From contig JAFGPH010000337.1 of assembly GCA_016926135.1 (NCBI GenBank), positions 1 to 5,748 on the forward strand: DNA of 5,748 nt, read 5' to 3'. Position 1 is the first letter of the stretch. Each line of letters starts with the position of its first letter. The notes beneath the pieces were generated by a model. It saw nothing but the letters and a program-made list of their open reading frames with translations. It searched no databases and was not told the origin of the DNA. The position numbers and the translations under genes were made by a program. This DNA is from Deltaproteobacteria bacterium (GTDB taxonomy: Bacteria > Desulfobacterota > DSM-4660 > Desulfatiglandales > HGW-15). Below, piece after piece: positions 1 through 5,268 of this stretch.

Positions 1-397
1 AATGAAGAAGGATCCCTCAAACAGGATGGGAGAGAATAAAACGGACGAATCAAAAACTCACATCATAAACCAACTCGCCACATAACGGTAAGAATTGCGG
101 TCCATGAAAATGCATGAGAAACGATGGCGCGTCCTAATCAAGAGTCTCAATCAGGAAACCTGGGGGTCCTTTGAAAAGGGTAGCTGCAAATTTGACCCTG
201 AAAAAGACGGACAAAGGATTCTCAGCCTGAGACAATGCCCTGATAAAGGAGAAGTTGAGAAGAACGGGATAGCATCCAGCTGTCATGTCGTAACAGCACA
301 AAAGATGGAAGGAAATCAGCGTGCTGCCTTTGATCGATGTGTATTCCATTATACAGGAATTTGAGTCTCAGGGGTAGTGGAAACTTCAATTGCAGAT
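1..397. other. AT-richer stretch with no supported gene
   Basis: This stretch is clearly poorer in G and C than the rest of the window and lacks the strong third-position GC bias seen in the real genes. Short open frames exist on both strands (95-364 plus, 134-349 minus), but neither has a convincing ribosome site, a recognisable domain or a protein-like residue pattern. A plus-strand frame from position 2 to the stop at 83-85 could be the tail of a gene entering from the left, or chance. A 13-bp palindrome lies at 220-232 and a 9-bp one at 362-370; neither is followed by a T-run that would make it a terminator. The region is downstream of the small minus-strand gene, so it may be its 3' untranslated region plus intergenic DNA. 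Confidence 0.5.
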
Positions 398-622
398 TCA
401 CTTGGGGTTGTAGATCTGGGCAAGTTCGCAGTGGAATCGATCCCTACAGATGCGGGAACAATAGAACTCCCGCATGATGAAGCCGTATTTCTCAATGAAA
501 TCGTAGATGGCTTGCTCCCTGTTCTCTATCTGATTGAACCACTTGTGGTGGTCAATGTGTCGGTCGATGATGTCCCTCTGGGCATCCAAAATCTCCCTGA
601 GATGGGTGCACTCCTTGACCAT
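398..622 (-). CDS. Small conserved-looking Cys/His protein of unknown function (74 aa)
   Basis: This is a soluble-looking 74-residue protein without signal peptide or membrane segment. An N-terminal half rich in charged and histidine residues (H22, H25, H26, then K27-W28-F29) leads into a helical stretch 'DFIEKYGFIMREFYC' (41-55). A cysteine cluster C55-x3-C59-x5-C65 follows, with C5 near the start, so a bound metal or disulfides are possible but unproven. I recall similar small proteins in delta-proteobacteria with the same 'I/W-M-R-E-x-Y-C' core, annotated only as hypothetical. The ATG at 622 is chosen because GAGAGG lies 10 bases upstream; the frame stays open to a GTG at 676, which would add 18 residues of unlikely composition. 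It lies 97 bases downstream of the TPR lipoprotein gene on the same strand and could be a distal operon member or have its own promoter. Function is unknown. Confidence 0.72.
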   Translation of the reverse strand: MVKECTHLREILDAQRDIIDRHIDHHKWFNQIENREQAIYDFIEKYGFIMREFYCSRICRDRFHCELAQIYNPK

Positions 623-632
623 GGCTACAGGT

Positions 633-638
633 CCTCTC
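633..638 (-). promoter_or_regulatory. Ribosome binding site of the small Cys/His protein
   Basis: On the minus strand this reads GAGAGG, 10 bases before the ATG at 622. The spacing is slightly long but it is the best Shine-Dalgarno match available and favours 622 over the GTG at 676, which has only a poor purine stretch upstream. Confidence 0.45.
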
Positions 639-719
639 AAGAATCCGGCGCGCGCGGGCGTAAGGCTCCGCTCCACTTTCTACAGCTCTTTTGGACGATA
701 GCACAAAATGAGAAACACC

Positions 720-1376
720 TCAATCTCCCTTCTCTATCCGTTCGAGCATGTCCCTGGCGGCCTGGTTGGCGGGGTCCAGCTCCAGCAGTTTCCGGAGTTG
801 AGCGGCTGCCTTCCTGACATGCCCATTGTCTGCATAGAGGAGACTGAGGTAGAACCTGGCCTCCGGGAAGGAGGGATCCAATTCAATCGTTCGGAGGAAC
901 ATCTTCTCGGCAAGATCGTCGTCCGTCCCGCTCCTCTGGTAGGCAAGGGCAAGCCCGAAATGGTTGTCAGCGCTGTTGGGATAGGCCTCCACCCCTCGCC
1001 GAAAGGCTTCGATCGCCCTGTCGATCCGATTCGTCTCTCCGTAGGCCATGCCCAGGTTGAAGAAGAGGTCCTCTTTCCTGAATCCCAGGTCAAGCGCCTT
1101 CTCGTACAAAGCCGCCTCCTTTTCATGGTCGCCTTTTCGACCGTAGGCGTATCCGATGTGGTACAGGGCAAGGGCGTTGGTGGGTTCCTTCTCCAGAATG
1201 CCTTGGTGAAGGGCAATACTCCTGTCATAGTCCCCAAGGCGGAAGGCTTCGTCCGCTTCCCTGTCGCAGGTCCACGTCTTCCGGGGTGGGGTCCTTTCCC
1301 CCGCGGTGGGGACCACCGAGCATGCGGTCCCTGCCAGAAGGGCCGCAACGAGGAGAACGAGGCTATGCCGGACCAC
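720..1376 (-). CDS. TPR-repeat lipoprotein (218 aa)
   Basis: From the GTG at 1376 the protein begins with a compact lipoprotein-type signal: a positive N-terminus (V2-R3-H4), a hydrophobic core (5-15) and LAGTAC ending at C19. G at -3 makes the lipobox imperfect. A linker rich in P, T and charged residues (20-36) is followed by about five tetratricopeptide repeats at roughly 38-66, 67-99, 102-134, 136-170 and 171-204, with typical G/A/Y/P positions such as 'ALYHIGYAYGRKGDHEKEA', and a capping helix to 218. TPR arrays are protein-protein scaffolds; this one is probably anchored on the periplasmic side of the inner membrane or on the outer membrane. GGGAG lies 9 bases before the GTG. Longer starts at 1421 (ATG) and 1460 bury the signal peptide behind a Pro/Arg-rich leader. 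It overlaps the upstream EI24-type gene by 14 bases, implying translational coupling. The partner and exact role are unknown. Confidence 0.88.
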   Translation of the reverse strand: MVRHSLVLLVAALLAGTACSVVPTAGERTPPRKTWTCDREADEAFRLGDYDRSIALHQGILEKEPTNALALYHIGYAYGRKGDHEKEAALYEKALDLGFRKEDLFFNLGMAYGETNRIDRAIEAFRRGVEAYPNSADNHFGLALAYQRSGTDDDLAEKMFLRTIELDPSFPEARFYLSLLYADNGHVRKAAAQLRKLLELDPANQAARDMLERIEKGD

Positions 1377-2127
1377 GATGGGGGGCTCCCTGGACCGGGG
1401 TTTCGCCTTCCCCGGAGGCATGGTTCTCGATGTAGTACAGGGTGGCGCCCACGGGTGCAAAGGCGAGAAAAAGGATGTTCAGCCCCGGGATGAGGAAGGG
1501 TACCCCGAAGCCCAGATGAAAGGAAAGCGTTTTCAAGAGAAACCCGAAGCGTTTCCCGAAGGGGACCATGAGTCTGGCCGGGATCAGGTCCGTATTGTCC
1601 CAGGAGAGGAAGAGGATGGAAATTGCCGCGGAGAAGACGGCCAGCAGGGGCCCGAATGGGGTGATCCAGCCCAGGATCATGATCAGGATGGAGAGGAGGA
1701 CAGGCACGATGGCGCGGGGTATTTCCTGCCCGATCAGGTGGAACAGGGAACCCCAGAGGGAAACCCCACGGCCCTCCCTCACGCGGCCGGTTACCTTGAA
1801 CTCGGTCAGTTTGGACATGTGGTCCATGATCACCACGCTGAAGAGGATCTGGGAAATGAGATAGGAGAGGAGGGCGGAGAGGGCGATGAGGGACAGGGAG
1901 AGCAGCCAGGAGACGACATGCCACAACCAGGAGATCCATGCGCTTTGCGGCTTGCTCCACAGGAGCTCCATCATGGTCGTGTGGTAGGCGAGGATCAGCC
2001 CGGTCAGTGCCGCCATGACGAGCACCACCAGTGCGAAGCGCACAAGGCCCCAGAAGAGAAGTCGGCCCGTGGTGAGCCCCACGCGAAGGCCTCGAAGACT
2101 GTAGAGAAATCCACGAACGAGTTCCAT
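1363..2127 (-). CDS. EI24/CysZ-like integral membrane protein (254 aa)
   Basis: The protein is strongly hydrophobic, with probable membrane segments near residues 23-48, 68-100 (broken by polar residues), 137-156, 158-176 and 203-232. The N-terminal 'GFLYSLRGLRVGLTTGRLLFW', the central 'SWDNTDLIPARL' (175-186) and the C-terminal G/P-rich 'PFLIPGLNILFLAFAPVGAT' region (210-229) fit the EI24 family (Pfam EI24, COG2981), which includes the sulfate permease CysZ. The length also matches CysZ (about 250 residues). Family members sit in the inner membrane; CysZ transports sulfate, but many distant relatives are uncharacterised and substrate cannot be assigned here, so I do not give the name cysZ. 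The hydrophilic tail (236-254) is cytoplasmic or periplasmic depending on topology. The ATG at 2127 follows AAGGAGG; an upstream GTG at 2205 in frame is less likely. It is first in a minus-strand operon with the TPR lipoprotein and is divergent from the kinase gene. Confidence 0.85.
   Translation of the reverse strand: MELVRGFLYSLRGLRVGLTTGRLLFWGLVRFALVVLVMAALTGLILAYHTTMMELLWSKPQSAWISWLWHVVSWLLSLSLIALSALLSYLISQILFSVVIMDHMSKLTEFKVTGRVREGRGVSLWGSLFHLIGQEIPRAIVPVLLSILIMILGWITPFGPLLAVFSAAISILFLSWDNTDLIPARLMVPFGKRFGFLLKTLSFHLGFGVPFLIPGLNILFLAFAPVGATLYYIENHASGEGETPVQGAPHRGPA
1386..1390 (-). promoter_or_regulatory. Ribosome binding site deciding the GTG start of the TPR lipoprotein
   Basis: On the minus strand this reads GGGAG inside CAGGGAG, 9 bases before the GTG at 1376 and within the coding region of the upstream gene. 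Together with the compact signal peptide it gives, it argues for 1376 rather than 1421. Confidence 0.5.
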
Positions 2128-2131
2128 TGCC

Positions 2132-2138
2132 CCTCCTT
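2132..2138 (-). promoter_or_regulatory. Strong ribosome binding site of the EI24-like gene
   Basis: On the minus strand this is a full AAGGAGG, extended by GG, four bases before the ATG at 2127. It decides the start against the in-frame GTG at 2205. Confidence 0.75.
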
Positions 2139-2155
2139 CCTCCCGCACCGTTTGG

Positions 2156-2183
2156 AAGGCATCGAATGCCTTGACTTTCAAGG
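2156..2183. promoter_or_regulatory. Two interlocked palindromes at the -35 box: possible operator
   Basis: A perfect inverted repeat AAGGCAT-CGA-ATGCCTT occupies 2156-2172. A second perfect one, CCTTGA-CTT-TCAAGG, occupies 2169-2183, sharing the CCTT at 2169-2172. Both overlap the putative -35 TTGACT at 2171-2176. The position in a divergent intergenic region is typical of regulator binding sites, but no regulator is encoded nearby and the half-sites do not match an operator I recognise. Confidence 0.35.
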
Positions 2184-2198
2184 GGATGACGGAATAAT
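2171..2198 (+). promoter_or_regulatory. Putative sigma70 promoter of the histidine kinase gene
   Basis: TTGACT (2171-2176, five of six matches to the -35 consensus) is followed after 16 bases by AATAAT (2193-2198, five of six matches to the -10 consensus). Transcription would begin near 2205, giving a leader of about 30 bases before the ATG at 2237. A weaker minus-strand arrangement toward the EI24-like gene, TTGTCT with a TTTATT/TATTAT stretch at about 2193-2225, may overlap it. Confidence 0.45.
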
Positions 2199-2236
2199 AA
2201 ACCACATTCCCGAAAAAAAGACAACGTCAGGTCGCC

Positions 2237-5122
2237 ATGAACGAGGAAAAGCCTCTATACAACAGCCGGCTGGTAAAGAACTACATCGAGTACCTTGCCA
2301 TTCAGCGTCCCGACGTCGACGCCGATGCGCTCCTGGAATATGCCGGGATCCGGAAATACGAGATGGCGGACCCGGGCTGCTGGTTTACGCAGAACCAAGC
2401 CGATCGCTTTCACGAGATCCTGGCCCTCAAGACAGGGGATCCGAACATCTCCCGTGAAGCGGGTCGCTTTTCCGCTTCCACGAGCGCCTCGAATCCGCTG
2501 AAAAAGTATGCCCTGGGGTTTGTCACACCCCATGCGGCCTATCGCCTTGTGACCAACATCAGCACCCATCTCACCCGCTCCGCGAACCTGAGCGCGAGGA
2601 AGCTGGGGAAGAGCAGCGTGGAGGTCACGGCGACCCCAAATCCCGGTATCACCGAAAGACCCTATCAGTGCGAGAACCGCACGGGCATGCTGGAGGCCCT
2701 GGCGAAGATATTCACCGGGAGGTTGGCCAGGATCGAGCATCCCGAGTGCATGCACGGCAATGGGAAGGTCTGCAGGTATATCGTCACCTGGGACCAGATG
2801 CCCTCGCTCGCTTGGAAACTCCGGAGCAAGTACGCCGCTCTGGTCACGATCATTTTCGTAACCTCCTTTTTCTTTCTGCTGCCGGAAACGGAATGGGCCA
2901 TCTTTTCCGTTTCCAGCGCCCTGGTGACCCTTTTCGCTTCCCTCTATGCCCAGTGGATGGAGAAAAGAGAACTGGCAAGGGTGGTGGAAATCCAGGGCGA
3001 TGTGGCCCGGGAACGGATTGAAGAGATTGATCTCCATTACAGCCATGCGCAGCTTGTGCAGGAAATCGGTCAGGCCACCTCCAAGATTCTGAACGAGGAA
3101 AGCCTGATGAAGGCCGTCTCAGAGGCGATGAAAAGACATCTGAAATTTGACCGGGGTCTTCTCATGCTTGCGGACAAAGAGAGGAGGAAGCTGATCTACA
3201 AGGCCGGCTATGGATACGAGGAGGAGCAGGAGCAGATCCTGAGGAGTGCGGAATTCAGCCTCCGGAATCCCCGTTCCAGAGGTCTCTTTGCCCGCGCCTT
3301 CAGCGAGCGGACCCCCTTCCTGCTGGAGGACGTTTTCAAGGAGTCCGAGGGACTGCTGGGCAGGAACCAGGGGTTGGCGAGGCAGATGGGTGTCCAGTCC
3401 CTCATCTGTGTTCCCATCGTGTACGAGGACGAGGCGCTGGGGTTGATCGCGGCGGACAACATCAAATCCAGCAGGCCCCTCACACGAACAGATCTGGGTC
3501 TGCTCACCGGAGTGGCCTCGCAGATCGCGCTCAGTGTCGTCAACGCCCGTTCGTTCAGGAGACTCCAGGAAAGTGAAAGCAAGTATCGCGAGCTCGTGGA
3601 AAACGCCAACAGCATCATTGTCCGCCTCGACACAGAGGGGAACGTTCTGTTTTTCAACGAATTTGCCCAGCGTTTTTTCGGGTATAGCGAAGAGGAGGTG
3701 CTCGGTCGAAATATGGCGGGCACGATCCTGGCCGGAGACAGGGGCGGAAAGAGGGATCTCGTGGCCATGATCGGCGACGTGGGACTTCAGCCCGAGAGGC
3801 GCACCACCCAGGAGATCGAGCACAGGAAGCACAGTGGCGAGCAGGTTTGGGTCGCGTGGACGAGGAAGGCGATTCGAGATGAAGGAGGAAACCTCGCGGG
3901 TGTGCTTTGCATCGGCAACGACATCACCCATCTCAAGGTTGCGGCGGAGGAGAAGAGGGATCTGGAACTGCGTCTCCAGCGGGCGCAGAAGATGGAGGCG
4001 ATCGGAACCCTCGCAGGGGGTGTGGCCCATGATCTCAACAACATCCTCTCCGGCCTCGTCAGCTATCCCGAGTTGCTTCTGATGGACCTCCCGCCCGAGA
4101 GCCCCCTTGTCAAGCCCCTCATGACGATCAAGAAATCCGGCGAGAAGGCGGCGGGGATTGTCCAGGATCTTCTCACGCTGGCCAGGAGGGGAGTGAGCAC
4201 TGTGGAGGTGGTCGGGTTGAATCGCGTCATACTCGACTACCTGAGGAGCCCCGAGTTCATGTCCCTGAAACTGGAACACCCCGAGCTGAGGGTGGAGACG
4301 TCTCTTGCAGAAGACTTGTTCAACGTCGCGGGTTCAGGGGTTCACCTCTCCAAGACGTTGATGAATCTCGTGAGGAACGCCGCGGAGGCGATGCCTTCAG
4401 GAGGGGTCGTCCGGATCACCACGGCGAACCGATACGTGGACAGACCGATCAGGGGCTACGACGATGTGGAAGAGGGAAATTACGTAGTGCTCATCGTCTC
4501 CGACTCGGGGGTGGGGATTCCTCCCCAGGACCTGGAGCGGATCTTTGAGCCGTTCTATACCAAGAAGGTCATGGGAAGAAGCGGCACCGGCCTCGGGATG
4601 GCCGTGGTGTGGGGGACGGTGAAGGATCACCACGGCTACATCGACGTGCAGAGTGAGGAGGGCAGGGGAACCGTTTTCACCCTCTATTTCCCCGTGACCA
4701 TGAGTCCGATGGCGGAGACACCGGTCTCCCTTTCGGTCGAGGAGTACAGGGGCAGGGGAGAGACCGTGCTGGTGGTGGACGACGTTCCGGAACAGAGGGA
4801 TCTCGCCTCCATGCTCTTGAGGAGACTGGGCTACAGGGTGGCCTCGGTTTCCAGCGGAGAGGAAGCCGTCGAATATCTCAAGGTGAATTCGGTGGATCTC
4901 CTGCTGCTGGATATGATCATGAGCCCCGGCATGGACGGCCTGGATACGTATCGAGCGATCGCGGAACTCCACCCGGGGCAGAAGGCGGTCATCGTGAGCG
5001 GCTTCTCAGAGACCGGTCGTGTCAGAGAGGCCCAGAGGCTGGGGGTGGGGGGATACATCAAGAAACCCTATGCCATCGAGAGTATCGGGATGGCGGTGAG
5101 AAAAGAGCTGAATCGGCCTTAG
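2237..5122 (+). CDS. Hybrid sensor histidine kinase: V4R-like, 2 TM, GAF, PAS, HisKA, HATPase, receiver (961 aa)
   Basis: This membrane-bound hybrid kinase probably autophosphorylates H598 and passes phosphate to its own receiver. In order: an N-terminal V4R-like sensor (about 1-186, with C145, H168, C171, C179); two membrane helices (about 198-215 and 220-239) with only a short PETEW-type turn; a helical linker (240-285); GAF (about 285-437); PAS (about 446-566, ending 'GNDITHLK'); HisKA with 'GGVAHDLNN' (594-602, H598). The HATPase has an N box with N714, DSGVG (756-760), the F box 'IFEPFYTKK' (769-777) and GTGLG (783-787). The receiver (about 843-957) has D848/D849, phospho-acceptor D892, S921 and K943-P944. 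No DNA-binding output domain or separate regulator is adjacent, so an external histidine phosphotransfer protein or regulator is expected elsewhere. The ATG at 2237 has a short CAGGT (2228-2232) upstream. It stands alone, divergent from the EI24 operon. The kinase assignment is secure; the signal is unknown. Confidence 0.96.
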   Translation: MNEEKPLYNSRLVKNYIEYLAIQRPDVDADALLEYAGIRKYEMADPGCWFTQNQADRFHEILALKTGDPNISREAGRFSASTSASNPLKKYALGFVTPHAAYRLVTNISTHLTRSANLSARKLGKSSVEVTATPNPGITERPYQCENRTGMLEALAKIFTGRLARIEHPECMHGNGKVCRYIVTWDQMPSLAWKLRSKYAALVTIIFVTSFFFLLPETEWAIFSVSSALVTLFASLYAQWMEKRELARVVEIQGDVARERIEEIDLHYSHAQLVQEIGQATSKILNEESLMKAVSEAMKRHLKFDRGLLMLADKERRKLIYKAGYGYEEEQEQILRSAEFSLRNPRSRGLFARAFSERTPFLLEDVFKESEGLLGRNQGLARQMGVQSLICVPIVYEDEALGLIAADNIKSSRPLTRTDLGLLTGVASQIALSVVNARSFRRLQESESKYRELVENANSIIVRLDTEGNVLFFNEFAQRFFGYSEEEVLGRNMAGTILAGDRGGKRDLVAMIGDVGLQPERRTTQEIEHRKHSGEQVWVAWTRKAIRDEGGNLAGVLCIGNDITHLKVAAEEKRDLELRLQRAQKMEAIGTLAGGVAHDLNNILSGLVSYPELLLMDLPPESPLVKPLMTIKKSGEKAAGIVQDLLTLARRGVSTVEVVGLNRVILDYLRSPEFMSLKLEHPELRVETSLAEDLFNVAGSGVHLSKTLMNLVRNAAEAMPSGGVVRITTANRYVDRPIRGYDDVEEGNYVVLIVSDSGVGIPPQDLERIFEPFYTKKVMGRSGTGLGMAVVWGTVKDHHGYIDVQSEEGRGTVFTLYFPVTMSPMAETPVSLSVEEYRGRGETVLVVDDVPEQRDLASMLLRRLGYRVASVSSGEEAVEYLKVNSVDLLLLDMIMSPGMDGLDTYRAIAELHPGQKAVIVSGFSETGRVREAQRLGVGGYIKKPYAIESIGMAVRKELNRP

Positions 5123-5163
5123 GGCCTGCCAAGGAGTACGTTGCGCGGCTCATTTCCACGTTT

Positions 5164-5227
5164 CGTTCATCTTGAGGTATCGAAGCATGAACCGGGGCGT
5201 TCTCCCTTCGATACCTCAGGGTGAACG
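5164..5227. repeat. Long imperfect hairpin (22-bp arms, 20-nt loop) between convergent genes
   Basis: The arms are 5164-5185 and 5206-5227. They match at 20 of 22 positions, and the two mismatches become U-G wobbles in plus-strand RNA, so the plus transcript can pair along the whole stem. The core is GAGGTATCGAAG against CTTCGATACCTC. The 20-base loop can form a small inner stem, GAAC (5189-5192) with GTTC (5199-5202). The sequence style (TTCGATACCTCAGGGTGAACG) resembles dispersed intergenic elements of the 'TTCGACAAGCTCAGGACGAAC' type that I know from several bacterial genomes. It lies 41 bases after the kinase stop and 41 bases after the GalT-like stop, so it could also end transcription from both sides, although no T-run follows on either strand. 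Confidence 0.75.
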
Positions 5228-5268
5228 CTATCCCGACCGACTTGCCGGACTCATTCTGTTACAGGCCT

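Noticed and set aside
220..232. 13-bp palindrome TCTCAGCCTGAGA as a terminator of the small gene
   Set aside because: One-base loop and no T-run on either strand; it is too far from the stop codon to be convincing.
95..364. An 89-residue plus-strand frame in the left AT-rich region
   Set aside because: TTG start, no ribosome site, no codon-position bias or recognisable pattern. It cannot be excluded but is not supported.
1377..1460. Longer N-terminus for the TPR lipoprotein (starts at 1421 or 1460)
   Set aside because: It adds a Pro/Arg/Lys-rich leader before the signal peptide and enlarges the overlap with the upstream gene; GTG at 1376 has a better ribosome site and gives a compact signal.
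708..1493. A 261-residue plus-strand open frame opposite the TPR gene
   Set aside because: It mirrors the TPR coding sequence and has no motif of its own; the minus strand has clear repeats.
2128..2205. N-terminal extension of the EI24-like protein from a GTG at 2205
   Set aside because: It lacks a ribosome site and covers the palindromes and promoter, whereas the ATG at 2127 has a full AAGGAGG.
734..2224. A 496-residue minus-strand open frame spanning two genes
   Set aside because: It is a frame-shifted reading of the EI24-like and TPR genes. Its protein is full of Pro, Arg, Gly and Ser with no domain, while the other frames give a signal peptide, TPRs and membrane helices with good ribosome sites.
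1306..2457. A 383-residue plus-strand open frame antisense to the EI24-like gene and entering the kinase gene
   Set aside because: Low-complexity Glu/Gly/Asp/His composition typical of the antisense of GC-rich hydrophobic coding DNA; it also overlaps the kinase start and promoter.
3119..4279. A 386-residue minus-strand open frame inside the kinase gene
   Set aside because: The plus-strand frame has complete GAF, PAS and HisKA motifs; the antisense frame has no recognisable domain.
5123..5267. GGCCTG (5123-5128) and CAGGCC (5262-5267) as outer inverted ends of an element around the hairpin
   Set aside because: Only six bases, and no target-site duplication is visible; chance is sufficient.
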